Of a stretch of DNA of 64,000 nt, positions 44,854 through 53,649 are shown piece after piece. The stretch's first letter is position 1; every line of letters begins with the position of its first letter. The notes under the pieces are model-generated. The model did not search any database. It was given only the letters and a program-made list of their open reading frames with translations, and was not told where the DNA came from. The DNA is from VXNE01 sp963665455 (GTDB lineage Bacteria; Pseudomonadota; Gammaproteobacteria; Pseudomonadales; Azotimanducaceae). The position numbers and the translations under genes are program-made. The stretch spans positions 434,001 to 498,000 of the forward strand of contig OY762279.1 in the NCBI GenBank assembly GCA_963665455.1, read 5' to 3'.

Positions 44854-46725
44854 TCAAGCCTCCGCTTGCTCGTCCGGGTCGGTTTGTGGCGGGTCGGCGG
44901 CGGCGGGGTCTTCGTTGGCCGGGCGCGTCCAGAACCTTGGCACTTGGCTGTCGTCGCCGTCGATCAGCGCCAAGATCGCCTCCGTGTCCGCCATGAACGC
45001 GTCTCGGCGCACCGTCCGGTAGCGCCAGCAGCTAAAGATCAGGGCTTCGGACTCGGCTTCTTCGAGCGCTTGCCGCCCATGCTCGATGCCGGCCACCGGA
45101 AGCCCCATGGCCCAGTTGGCGATGGCCAAGCATTGCAGGTAGTTGGGGCTTGGCGTCTGGCCCTGAGCGGTCGCGTGCAGGTCCAGCACGCGCTGGAACG
45201 GGGCCGTGGCGACGGCGCCGGACTCGGCCCACAGCGCCATGCCAAAGTTGAAGGCGTCTTGGATCCCCATCCGGTCGAGCCCGCGCCCGCCGTGCGTAAG
45301 CAGCTCCATCGCCGCTCGGAACTCGCCCGAACCGATGCGGTAGATTGCCAGTTGCGCTGCGGCGCGCCAACGCGACTCGGGCGACCCGTCCGGGTCTTCG
45401 GCAAGGCTCCGCAGGATCGCGGGACCCACCACGTCCTCGCCGATGCGCATGAGCATCTGCACCACGTCGACCTGCTCGTCCTCGGTGAGCGACGTGATCG
45501 CCGGAGCCACGCCGACATCGGGAGAGGCTTCGTCCGACAAGATTCGAATCGCTTGCATCACGATGTGCGGCGGGACGCCCTGGAAGTCGAGCACGCCCCG
45601 CGCGTCTTCGCTTGCGCCCCCGGCGTCGCCCGTGGCGACCCGGACCTTGGCCCGCTCCAGTAAGGTCTCGGGCCGGCGGTGTCCGGCTTGGATCGCCCGG
45701 GCGAGCAGGGACTCTGCCCGAACGGCGTTCAAGTGCGAGGCAAGCTGCCCCAGCCCGAACAGGATCTCGCCATCCTTTCCGTGCAGCGTCTCGATCTGGC
45801 CAATCGTGGCCTCCAACGCGGCGTCCGAGTCGCCCGGTCCGATCCAGAACTTCTCTAGGCGTTGAAGTTGCTCTCGGATGTACCGCAGCGCACCGTCCGG
45901 ATCCGTGAGGTTCCCCTCGACGATTCGGTCGGCCACGTGTCCGTACTCGAGGGCCAGACGGCTCTTCGGCCGGTCGAGCGCGAACACCCTCTGGTTGAGC
46001 AGGGACAGGCTATCGTAGCGATGCACCACCAACGGCTCGTCTTTGAAGCCAAGCTGCTGCTGGAACCGCTCCTTCATCTGGATGAGGATGTCGTCTTCGT
46101 CGTCCAGATCGGGTACGTTCGACATCACGAAATGCAGTTGGATCGTCTTTTCCCGAGGCGTTTCGGCTTCGGATCGGACATCGGCCACCACTTTCGCCAG
46201 CCCGCGCAGGTTCTGCTCGTTGGGGAAGAAGAACACGGTCAACGCATCCGGGAGTTGCCGGGTGCAGATGCCGGCCGTGTCGGTGAATCCGGTGCGCGAG
46301 TCGATCAGGACGTAGTCGGGAGCGAACGCCTGCCGCCATTGCGCCTTTAGATCCTCGAAGAACAGGTAGCCCTCGTGCTCGTCGTATAGTGCGCCCCAAT
46401 CGATCCACCCGAGATGGGCGGCATAGTGCTCCCTTACCACGCCGGAAGGCATGATCAGCAAGTTGTCGACGCTTGCTGACGCGCAGACGAACTCCCGCAC
46501 GTCGGGCGCTTGGTCGGTGCGGAGGTACTCGTCCACATAGTCCACCAAACCCGGTGTTGGCGCCGGGGGACGAAGAGCGGGGAACGTGTCGAGCCCTGGT
46601 GCCTCCAGATCGAAATCGACGACGAGCACGCGGCGTCCGCGGCGAGCTAGGTGAACGGCTACGTTGGCCAGGGCCATTGTGCGTCCGACGCCACCTTTGA
46701 AAGAGTAGAAGGTGTCGACGTGCAC
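44854..46725 (-). CDS. ParA/MinD-like ATPase fused to TPR-like repeats
   Basis: 623 residues. A deviant Walker A YSFKGGVGRTMALANVA (KGGVGRT, about 8-24) opens a ParA/MinD-type ATPase with VLVVDFDLEAPGLDTF and YVLIDSRTGFTD (Walker B-like). From about 290 the chain is a helical, TPR-like repeat region with an acidic Pro/Asp tail. KGGVGRT-TPR fusions are found in bacterial conflict systems. The GTG at 46725 lies 2 bp after the antitoxin-like gene stop; no good ribosome site is visible, so coupling is likely. Confidence 0.75.
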   Translation of the reverse strand: MHVDTFYSFKGGVGRTMALANVAVHLARRGRRVLVVDFDLEAPGLDTFPALRPPAPTPGLVDYVDEYLRTDQAPDVREFVCASASVDNLLIMPSGVVREHYAAHLGWIDWGALYDEHEGYLFFEDLKAQWRQAFAPDYVLIDSRTGFTDTAGICTRQLPDALTVFFFPNEQNLRGLAKVVADVRSEAETPREKTIQLHFVMSNVPDLDDEDDILIQMKERFQQQLGFKDEPLVVHRYDSLSLLNQRVFALDRPKSRLALEYGHVADRIVEGNLTDPDGALRYIREQLQRLEKFWIGPGDSDAALEATIGQIETLHGKDGEILFGLGQLASHLNAVRAESLLARAIQAGHRRPETLLERAKVRVATGDAGGASEDARGVLDFQGVPPHIVMQAIRILSDEASPDVGVAPAITSLTEDEQVDVVQMLMRIGEDVVGPAILRSLAEDPDGSPESRWRAAAQLAIYRIGSGEFRAAMELLTHGGRGLDRMGIQDAFNFGMALWAESGAVATAPFQRVLDLHATAQGQTPSPNYLQCLAIANWAMGLPVAGIEHGRQALEEAESEALIFSCWRYRTVRRDAFMADTEAILALIDGDDSQVPRFWTRPANEDPAAADPPQTDPDEQAEA

Positions 46726-46727
46726 GG

Positions 46728-47285
46728 TTACGCGGCTTCTACAGCTAGTCGAAACGCACGCGCCTCCCGCCTGGCCCCTTCGTCCGGCCGCAGACATCGA
46801 AAACGGCTCGACCGCGGTTCTTGGGTAGAAGCACCTTGGGCGATGGGACCTCGCTGGGTGATCGCGCTGAGTCTTTGGATTCCGCCGGGCTCGGCGAGCA
46901 GGCGGAGATACCGGTCGTTCGCGAGCGTTTGGATGGAGTTACCCGTCTCCCAGCGCCCTAGGCTAGCCGCGCCGAGCCCCGTCAACTTCGCGAACGCCGC
47001 ACGGCTTAGGCCGTGTCGTGCTCGGATTTCGCGGATCTCCCAGGGTGTCAGAACGCCGAAATGCCGGCAGAGGGCCGCGTGCTTGATGCGCTCGGCCTGG
47101 TGGTCCAGAAACTCAAGACCACATCCGAGACAACGCCGCACGGGCAACACGACCGGCAAGTCCACGGCGGATGCCCCCTCGCCGTACCGGAAGACCTCCG
47201 GATGTTGAACCGTCTCCACCGCGCCCTCGCATTGCGGACACGCCATCGTCTCGACGGCATCCGCACGTTCGTTGTCCGTCTCCAT
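46728..47285 (-). CDS. MqsA-like zinc-finger/XRE antitoxin-type regulator
   Basis: 185 residues. A YgiT/MqsA zinc finger (CPQC, about 16-19, and CLGC, about 53-56) is followed by an XRE helix-turn-helix (LTPWEIREIRARHGLSRAAFAKLTGLGAASLGRWETGNSIQ, about 80-120) and about 50 extra residues. MqsA-type proteins bind a toxin and repress their operon. The upstream gene (22 bp away) encodes a 117-residue partner, and a ParA-TPR gene follows. Confidence 0.8.
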   Translation of the reverse strand: METDNERADAVETMACPQCEGAVETVQHPEVFRYGEGASAVDLPVVLPVRRCLGCGLEFLDHQAERIKHAALCRHFGVLTPWEIREIRARHGLSRAAFAKLTGLGAASLGRWETGNSIQTLANDRYLRLLAEPGGIQRLSAITQRGPIAQGASTQEPRSSRFRCLRPDEGARREARAFRLAVEAA

Positions 47286-47306
47286 GTATTCGCCCCCAGT
47301 TTGCGT

Positions 47307-47660
47307 TCACGAAGCTTCCGAATAGTGGAAGCTGCGTCCGAAGATCTTGCCCGCACCGAGCTCCAGCTTGACGTAGAGCAGCGGTGTCCCGGCTTCCAGC
47401 TCGATCATCATGACGTAGCCGGTCCGGTCGGGCGGTTCGCGTAGCTGCACCGTCGTCAGCTCATGTCCTTCCTCCAGTTTCGACGCGATTAGCTCCCATG
47501 CGGCGGCGTCGGTGAAGTAGCGATCCAACAGGCCCCAGGGATTTCGCACCTGCCCAGGTCGCCAATCGGTGGGCCGGCTCCGGCTGAAGACCGTGACACG
47601 GTCCCTTGGCCGACGTGCCAGAACGGCCAACTGATGCCGGATCGAGTCGTCTACGGTCAT
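47307..47660 (-). CDS. small protein upstream of MqsA-like gene, possible toxin
   Basis: 117 residues. The C-terminal half MIELEAGTPLLYVKLELGAGKIFGRSFHYSE is the most distinctive part; similar endings occur in small proteins beside YgiT/XRE regulators, but I cannot name the family. It does not resemble MqsR closely. As the first gene of the operon before an antitoxin-like protein, it may be a toxin. An imperfect ACCGT/ACGGT dyad lies about 25 bp upstream of its ATG. Confidence 0.6.
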   Translation of the reverse strand: MTVDDSIRHQLAVLARRPRDRVTVFSRSRPTDWRPGQVRNPWGLLDRYFTDAAAWELIASKLEEGHELTTVQLREPPDRTGYVMMIELEAGTPLLYVKLELGAGKIFGRSFHYSEAS

Positions 47661-47928
47661 CAGCGCCGCGCATGTTGAACCGTGTCGGAAACGGTGCGAT
47701 GTACGATCATATGGCTATTCTATCTGGAATCCACCGTTCAAATGAGGATCTCGCAGATCAAATGATCTGGCCCGTTGGGCGGTCGCACTGATCCCGGCCA
47801 TCGCTCTCCGGCCATGTCATCGCCGCTGAATCCGCCCGACACGCCCTATTCGAACGAGCGTGGAAATGGCCCCTTGGCTCGCGTACGCTCGCTACGTTCT
47901 TCACCGCAACCAAGCGAGGCCATTGCCG

Positions 47929-49317
47929 ATGAACGAACTATGGCGCCGCACCGCCGGCGAACTGGCGGCGATGATCCGAGGCGGCGACGTCTCGAGCCGC
48001 GAGGTGGTCGAGGCGCACCTCGACCGCATCGAGGAGGTGAACCCGATCGTGAACGCCGTCACGGTGCCGCTCATCGACAGCGCCCTCGAAGCCGCCGATG
48101 CGGCCGATGCGGCGTCGGGTGACGACCGCGGCCCGCTTCACGGCGTCCCGTTCAGCATCAAGGAGAACATCGACTGCGTCGGCTCGCCCACGACCAACGG
48201 CGTGCCCGCCCTCGCGAACATGCTGCCGGAGCGGGACGCCGCGATCGTGACCCGCATGAAGGCCGCCGGCGGCATTCCGCTCGCGCGCACGAACCTTCCC
48301 GAGATGGGCGCCCGGCTCGACACGGACAACCCACTCCGTGGCCGCACGCGCAACCCCTGGAACGGCAACCTGACGCCGGGCGGCTCGAGCGGCGGCGACG
48401 CGGCGGCGCTCGCCACGGGCATGACGCCGTTCGGCCTCGGCAACGACATCGGCGGCTCGCTGCGCAATCCCGCGTACTGCTGCGGCATCGCGTCGCTGAA
48501 GCCCACCGTTGGCCGCGTGCCGTTGGCGTCGGTGAACGCCGGGGAGTACGGCGGCATGGCGAACGCGCTCCTCACTGACGGCCCGATGACCCGCTCCGTG
48601 GCGGACCTCCGGCTCGGCCTCTCGATCTTGGCCGGGCGCGACCGGCGCGATCCGCAGTCGGTGGACGCGCCGCTGACCGGCCCGGTTCCGGACCGTCCGC
48701 GCGTGGCGTTGGTGACGAAGCTCCCGGGGTACGAACTCCCGGCGGCGACGGTCTCCGAAATCGAGCGCGCCGGCCGCGTGCTCGCCGCCCAGGGCTGGGA
48801 CGTGGAGGAGGCCGAACCCCCTGAACTCGACAAGGTCAACGACATCTGGGGCAAGGTCATCACCTACGACTCCGACGTGACGTTCGCAGAGATGAAGGCC
48901 GTGGTGCGGCCCGTCGTCTACGACTACCTGGTCGAGATGGACGCGCGCTTCGACGCGCGCAGCATGTCGAACGCGGTGATGCACGGCGAGCGGCAGCGGC
49001 TGCGCGCGGTCTGGTCGGAGTGGCTGACGGAGTACACCGTCTGCGTCGGTCCGACCTGGACCTGCGTGCCGTGGCAGATCGACTCGGACCTCGATCCGGC
49101 CACGGGCATGGACCTGCTCCTCGACACCATCCGCTTCATCACCCCTGGCAACGTGCTTGGGATCCCCGGCGTCGCCCTGCCGACGGGCGTCGCCGACGGG
49201 CTGGCGACCGGCATCCAGGTCTACGCGGAACTCTATCGCGAGGATCTCTGCCTGCTGGCGGCGGAGGCCATCGAGGCCGAGAGCCCCATGCCGACGCCCA
49301 TCGATCCCGTGGGTTGA
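47929..49317 (+). CDS. amidase signature family hydrolase
   Basis: 462 residues. Ser-cisSer-Lys triad: Lys78 in PFSIKENIDC, the cis-serine in GGSSGGDAAALATGM (about 151-165) and the nucleophile in NDIGGSLRNPAYCCG. Amidases hydrolyse small amides or acylamides; no GatB is nearby, so a GatA role is unlikely. The ATG at 47929 gives the standard start MNELWRRTAGELAAMI. It is part of the block inserted between uvrC and pgsA. Confidence 0.88.
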   Translation: MNELWRRTAGELAAMIRGGDVSSREVVEAHLDRIEEVNPIVNAVTVPLIDSALEAADAADAASGDDRGPLHGVPFSIKENIDCVGSPTTNGVPALANMLPERDAAIVTRMKAAGGIPLARTNLPEMGARLDTDNPLRGRTRNPWNGNLTPGGSSGGDAAALATGMTPFGLGNDIGGSLRNPAYCCGIASLKPTVGRVPLASVNAGEYGGMANALLTDGPMTRSVADLRLGLSILAGRDRRDPQSVDAPLTGPVPDRPRVALVTKLPGYELPAATVSEIERAGRVLAAQGWDVEEAEPPELDKVNDIWGKVITYDSDVTFAEMKAVVRPVVYDYLVEMDARFDARSMSNAVMHGERQRLRAVWSEWLTEYTVCVGPTWTCVPWQIDSDLDPATGMDLLLDTIRFITPGNVLGIPGVALPTGVADGLATGIQVYAELYREDLCLLAAEAIEAESPMPTPIDPVG

Positions 49318-49324
49318 GTGGAAG

Positions 49325-50044
49325 TCACGCGCCGCCGGCCTCCACGTCGAGCCGCTCCCGCTGCAACAGGAGATAGACCGCGGCCCCGAGGCCCCCGGCG
49401 CCGAACACCATGCACATCACCACGATCTGGTAGCGCGCCGCCACGAGGGGATCGACGCCGGCCAGGATCTGTCCCGTCATCATGCCGGGCAGGGCGACCA
49501 GGCCCACCGCGAGCAGGCTGTTGATCTGCGGGATGAGTCCCGCGTCGAAGGCCGTGCGCCGCGCCTCCGCCCGCTCGACGCCGTGGCCGAGTTCCGCCTC
49601 GTAGCGCTCGGCGGTGAGGCTGACCGTGTTCATCGAGTTGGCGAAGATCATGCCGGCGATGGGCACCACGAGGCTCGGTTCGAACCAACGTTCGACGTCG
49701 AGCACGAGTTGCGTCACGAGCCAGAAGACGGCGAACCCGGTGGACCCGAGTGCGGCCAGGAACACCGTGTAGAGCCGCACGCTCGAGGCGCGCAAGGGGC
49801 GCATCGCGATCCACGCCGAGGCACCCGTCATGAGCGCGAGCACGGCCACGATCACCCAGGGATTGTCGGCCTCGAACACGTAGGTGAGCACGTAGCCGAT
49901 GGCGACGAGTTGCACGAGCATCCGGGCGTTCGCGTAGACGCCCTTGCCCGCGCCAACGCCCCAGCGATGCATGACCGCGATGACCGCGAGTACGGGGACG
50001 AAGGCGAGCGCCAGGTTCGCGATGGGGATCAGTTGCAGGTCCAT
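49325..50044 (-). CDS. fetB: FetB/YbbM family ABC permease (UPF0014)
   Basis: 239 residues with about seven membrane segments. Family phrases include GIFxNxMN-like GMIFANSMNTVSLTAERY and the AGLIPQINSLLAVGLVALPGMMTGQILAGVDP loop. In E. coli FetAB exports iron. No FetA ATPase lies beside it in this window. The ATG at 50044 is used; the upstream in-frame extension (50107) is not family-like. Confidence 0.85.
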   Translation of the reverse strand: MDLQLIPIANLALAFVPVLAVIAVMHRWGVGAGKGVYANARMLVQLVAIGYVLTYVFEADNPWVIVAVLALMTGASAWIAMRPLRASSVRLYTVFLAALGSTGFAVFWLVTQLVLDVERWFEPSLVVPIAGMIFANSMNTVSLTAERYEAELGHGVERAEARRTAFDAGLIPQINSLLAVGLVALPGMMTGQILAGVDPLVAARYQIVVMCMVFGAGGLGAAVYLLLQRERLDVEAGGA

Positions 50045-50141
50045 GCTCGGCACCCTCGGGAAGCGCCCGGCGATGGTAGCGCGTCGGCCGCGGACCCACT
50101 CCGGCACCCGTTCGCGGCATCGCCGGCGCGTGGGGTCGCGC

Positions 50142-50147
50142 TATAAT
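50142..50147 (+). promoter_or_regulatory. TATAAT hexamer, possible pgsA -10
   Basis: A perfect TATAAT lies 24 bp before the pgsA start; a matching -35 is not evident. It would give a very short leader. Confidence 0.35.
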
Positions 50148-50170
50148 CCCAAGCCCTGCTGGATCCTCCG

Positions 50171-50746
50171 ATGCCGCTCACCCTGCCCAACATCCTGACG
50201 GTGTCGCGGATCGCGCTGATCCCCGCGTTCGCGCTCCTCTATGCCTTGACGGACGGCCCCTACTGGCTCGCCGCGGTGCTCTTCGCGCTCGCGGCGACGA
50301 CGGACTGGCTGGACGGCTATCTCGCGCGCCGGCTCGGCCAGGCGACCCCGTTCGGGGCCTTCCTGGACCCCGTGGCGGACAAGTTGATCGTGGTCACCGC
50401 GCTGGTCGTCCTGATCGGCAGCCACGGGACGCTGTGGCTCACCATCCCGGGCGTGATCATCATCGGCCGGGAGATCGTCGTCTCGGCGCTGCGCGAGTGG
50501 ATGGCGGAGATGAACCGCCGCGGCCTCGTCGCCGTCTCCTGGACGGGCAAGGTCAAGACCCTGCTGCAGATGATCGCCATCGCCGTGCTGCTCGCCAACC
50601 CGCCCCAGCTCGACCGCCCCTGGGTGATCGTGGGCTTGGTCCTCTGCTACGCGGCGGCGTGCATGACGCTGTGGTCGATGGCCGTCTACCTGCGGGTCGC
50701 CTGGCCCACGCTCAGCGCGGCGGTCGTGCGCGGCAGGGCGGGGTAG
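50171..50746 (+). CDS. pgsA: CDP-diacylglycerol-glycerol-3-phosphate 3-phosphatidyltransferase
   Basis: 191 residues. The CDP-alcohol phosphatidyltransferase motif is complete (DWLDGYLARRLGQATPFGAFLDPVADK, about 52-78), with four or five membrane helices around it. It makes phosphatidylglycerol phosphate. In many gammaproteobacteria it directly follows uvrC and precedes tRNA genes. The tRNA (Cys) is kept here while uvrC is distant. Confidence 0.94.
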   Translation: MPLTLPNILTVSRIALIPAFALLYALTDGPYWLAAVLFALAATTDWLDGYLARRLGQATPFGAFLDPVADKLIVVTALVVLIGSHGTLWLTIPGVIIIGREIVVSALREWMAEMNRRGLVAVSWTGKVKTLLQMIAIAVLLANPPQLDRPWVIVGLVLCYAAACMTLWSMAVYLRVAWPTLSAAVVRGRAG

Positions 50747-50847
50747 GGCACCGGACGCGCAATGCGGCGGGAACAGTCGAAGGGGGGTCGCGAGCGGACT
50801 TCCAACATGGCCCGCAGGTGGTAGGATGCGCGCCCCATCGCCGCCGG

Positions 50848-50921
50848 GGCTGGATGGCAGAGTGGTGATGCAGCGGACTGCAAATCCGTGTACGCCGGTT
50901 CGATTCCGGCTCCAGCCTCCA
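50848..50921 (+). tRNA. tRNA-Cys (GCA)
   Basis: 74-nt cloverleaf: acceptor GGCTGGA/TCCAGCC, anticodon loop CTGCAAA (anticodon GCA) on stem GCGGA/TCCGT, T-arm GCCGG-TTCGATT-CCGGC, discriminator T (U73, the cysteine identity base) and encoded CCA. Confidence 0.95.
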
Positions 50922-51061
50922 AACTGAGTTTCCGAAACGTCCCATCAGGTGCGCACGCGGTCGGCGGCGCCGTCATGCGCGCGGCCCCGAGTCCGCCAAC
51001 TTGCCGGGCGCTATAATGCGCGCTGACCTCCAACACCGCCGGGGCGTAGGGAGCAGCCGCC

Positions 51062-52180
51062 ATGCGCAAACCGTCGCCGACGTGGCCGAGCCGCCTCGCC
51101 GCCCTGCGGCGCCGATTCGCGACGCGGCCGAACTTCGTCCAGACGCGCGACGGCGTCGAGCGTCTCCCGGCGCCGTCCCCGCACGCGCACTGGATCGTGG
51201 GCCGCGGCCTCTGCATGTACCGCCGCCACGACTTCGCGAACGTCCCGAGGAACCGCCGCCGCGCCGCCCTCGAGCTGCAGCTCCCCATCTGGAGCCCGTT
51301 CGCCCGCACCGGCCACCACGCCGTCTGGCGGGACGCGGAGGCCATGACCTGGTTCTGGGACCAGGACGCGGTCGCGCGGGCGCAGGAGGCGTTCCGGGCC
51401 ACCCCCGCCGGGCGCGAGACGCCGCCCCCGGAAGACCTTCGCGTCGTGCCCGAGACCGTCTTCCTCCCGCGCCGCGCCGAGGGCGTCCATCTCCAGCCCT
51501 GCCGTGCGGGGTTCGAACTGCAACACTGGAGCAACGGCGCCCTGGAAGACGGCTTCTGGTTCCCCGACCGCCCCGACGCGGACCAGATCGGCGGATTTCT
51601 CTCCCGCCGGGGCGTCGCCGACGCGGCGGCCGCGCGGACGATCCAGAACGGCGCCGCCGAGACTCCCCGCGCGGAACACGCCGCCGAACCGTGGGCGAGC
51701 CCCGTCGCGCCGATCGACTGGCTGCGGGCGAACGAACGCAAGCTCGCCGCCGCCGCCATCCTGCTGGTCGCCGTGGTCGCCGTCTGGCAGGAGGCCCGCT
51801 TCTGGAGGATCGACGCGCTTGCCGCCGCGGCGCGGGCGGAGTTGGAGACCCAGCAGGAGGCGCTCGCGCCGGCGATGGCGGTCCGCGACGAGACCCTCGG
51901 CCTGACCCGCCGCAACGACGCTCTCGCGACCGTGCTGAACACCCCCTCCCAGGCCCACCTCATGGGCCTCGTGGACCGGGCCATCCCCGGCGAGTCCGCG
52001 CGCTTCGCCGAGTGGCGCTACCAGCAGGGCGAACTCGAGGTGCTCGTCACCGACGACGATGCCCTGGACCCCGTCGCCTACGTCCGCGCCCTCGAGGCCG
52101 TGCCCGGCTTCGAGGCCGTCCGCGTCGGCCGTTCCAGCCGCCCGGACAGCGTCGAGATCGCGCTCAGGGTCCGCCGGTGA
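51062..52180 (+). CDS. GspL/PilN-like inner-membrane assembly protein
   Basis: 372 residues. The N-terminal 220 are divergent and arginine-rich. A single membrane span (about 232-252, AAAAILLVAVVAVWQEARFW) is followed by a coiled coil and a ferredoxin-like periplasmic domain (about 290-372: LMGLVDRAIPGESARFAEWRYQQGELEVLV...YVRALEAVPGFEAVRVG), the layout of GspL/PilN fimbrial-assembly proteins. The next two genes fit GspM-like and GspC-like roles. Similarity is judged by architecture only. Confidence 0.6.
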   Translation: MRKPSPTWPSRLAALRRRFATRPNFVQTRDGVERLPAPSPHAHWIVGRGLCMYRRHDFANVPRNRRRAALELQLPIWSPFARTGHHAVWRDAEAMTWFWDQDAVARAQEAFRATPAGRETPPPEDLRVVPETVFLPRRAEGVHLQPCRAGFELQHWSNGALEDGFWFPDRPDADQIGGFLSRRGVADAAAARTIQNGAAETPRAEHAAEPWASPVAPIDWLRANERKLAAAAILLVAVVAVWQEARFWRIDALAAAARAELETQQEALAPAMAVRDETLGLTRRNDALATVLNTPSQAHLMGLVDRAIPGESARFAEWRYQQGELEVLVTDDDALDPVAYVRALEAVPGFEAVRVGRSSRPDSVEIALRVRR

Positions 52181-52767
52181 ACGCCCTCGCCGCCGCCGCC
52201 GCGAGTCTTCGCGCGCAACTCGTCGCGAACCCGCGCCTCCGCGCCGGTGCCTGGGCCATCGCGGGGATCCTGGCCGTTTACGGCCTGCTCGTGCAGTCGG
52301 ACCGCGTGGAGGCCGCACATGCCACATATATAGCAGACGCGGATCGCCTCGTCCGCGCCAGGGCGCTCCTCACCCGCGACGACCTGCCGGCCCTGCTCGC
52401 GGAGGAACGCGAACGCGACCAGGTGCTCACCGAACGCTTCTGGCAGGCCGAGACCCAGGGCCTCGCCCAGGCCCAGCTCCAGGCCGCCGTCGGCGACATC
52501 GTCGGCGACCTCGAGTTCCGCAACCCGCGCATGCAGTCCGGCGCCATCCTCCCGGTCGACTACGCTCCGGGCCTGTGGCGCGTGCAGGCGCAATTCACCG
52601 GTACCTTCGAGCCGGGCGCGGAGCTGCGGGTCGTGCACGCGCTCGCCACCCACCCGAAGAAGATCGTCGTCGACCGCCTCGACCTGCGCGCCCGGGACCG
52701 GCGCATGACCCTGCTCGTGTCGGCCTGGTTCGTGGGCATCCAGGACGCGGAGCCGACGGAGCGCTGA
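52177..52767 (+). CDS. GspM/PilO-like protein
   Basis: 196 residues. One N-terminal membrane span (about 24-42), a coiled coil (about 45-100) and a small periplasmic alpha/beta domain (VDYAPGLWRVQAQFTGTFEPGAELRVVHALATHPKKIVVDRLDLRARD), the GspM/PilO layout. The GTG start overlaps the preceding stop by 4 nt. Confidence 0.58.
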   Translation: MNALAAAAASLRAQLVANPRLRAGAWAIAGILAVYGLLVQSDRVEAAHATYIADADRLVRARALLTRDDLPALLAEERERDQVLTERFWQAETQGLAQAQLQAAVGDIVGDLEFRNPRMQSGAILPVDYAPGLWRVQAQFTGTFEPGAELRVVHALATHPKKIVVDRLDLRARDRRMTLLVSAWFVGIQDAEPTER

Positions 52768-52770
52768 GCG

Positions 52771-53346
52771 ATGGCCGACCCCAACCCGCTGGACCCCAGG
52801 GCCCGCGTCGCGGATGCCCTGCGCCGCCACCGTCGACCCCTCGGGGCGGGCGTCGGCCTCTGCGTCGCCGCCCTGGTGGCCGCCCTGGCGATCCCCGTCG
52901 GCATCCCGGACGCCGCCGCGCGGGACGCCCGCGGCCGTCTTGGCGGCGACCGCGTTTCGGTCGCCCCGAAGGAAGACCTCTCGGCCTTCGCCGGCACCGA
53001 GCGTTGGGGCGGACTCACGTTCGACGAACTCGAGGCCCGGCGACGCGCCGCTGAAGGCGATGCCACCACGGACGCGGCGCGCCGCGACCGAATGGGCTTC
53101 GTCGGCACCACGGCCACCCGGGACGACCGCGTGGTGCTCCTCACGCTCCCGGGTGGCGAGGTCCGCCGGGTCCCGGTCGGCGGCGCGCTCCCGGACGGTC
53201 GCACGGTGTCCGACGTCACGGACACCACCGCGACCCTGTCCGACGCGGTCCGCGGGGGCGAGGAACTGCAACTGTTCCCGCGCCCGCCGGCGCCGCCGGA
53301 GGACGCGGTCGAATCGACCGCGCCGGGCGAGCCGCGCGAGTCGTGA
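52771..53346 (+). CDS. GspC/PilP-like protein
   Basis: 191 residues. One membrane span near the N terminus (about 24-42) and a periplasmic beta domain after a flexible region (FVGTTATRDDRVVLLTLPGGEVRRVPVGGALPDGRTVSDVTDTTATL), similar to the HR domain of GspC or PilP that docks on a secretin. It ends in a proline/acid tail. It lies 3 bp after the GspM-like gene. The expected secretin gene is absent here, but a secretin-like fragment lies 8.4 kb downstream. Confidence 0.55.
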   Translation: MADPNPLDPRARVADALRRHRRPLGAGVGLCVAALVAALAIPVGIPDAAARDARGRLGGDRVSVAPKEDLSAFAGTERWGGLTFDELEARRRAAEGDATTDAARRDRMGFVGTTATRDDRVVLLTLPGGEVRRVPVGGALPDGRTVSDVTDTTATLSDAVRGGEELQLFPRPPAPPEDAVESTAPGEPRES

Positions 53347-53649
53347 AGGTGGGGTGGCGCCGGTCGCGGAGAGCGGCCGCGCCACAAGGGCCGGTGGCGT
53401 TTCGGGGAGTGGGCCCGGAACGGGAGGGCGGCGCCCGGCGCACCCAATGCCATTGACACCAAGAGTGACTTGCCAACGGACCCGGCCGGAAGCGTGGCGT
53501 CCGGCAGGATGAACCGCGTGCCCCCGGAACCCTGGGCGTCGGCGCACGCCGGCCGGGGGCGATGTCGCGCGCGATCAACGGCGATGTCGCACCGTTCGGC
53601 GGGTCGATGGCCGATACCCGTCGTCGCCGCGGCCCTCTACGTTGGCCGC
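53347..53649. other. noncoding region upstream of the Rpn-like gene
   Basis: 303 bp with no gene. The last 130 bp are closely similar to 60240-60371, the leader of the second Rpn copy, and mark the start of the duplicated segment. The first 100 bp show no recognisable feature. Confidence 0.6.

Noticed and set aside
49325..50044. FetAB iron exporter as a complete system
   Set aside because: Only the permease FetB is present; no FetA ATPase gene lies next to it.
50848..50921. tRNA-Cys as the attachment site for the accessory region at 51-64 kb
   Set aside because: No integrase and no second copy of the tRNA 3' end could be found in the window; the region carries IS and repeat signatures instead.
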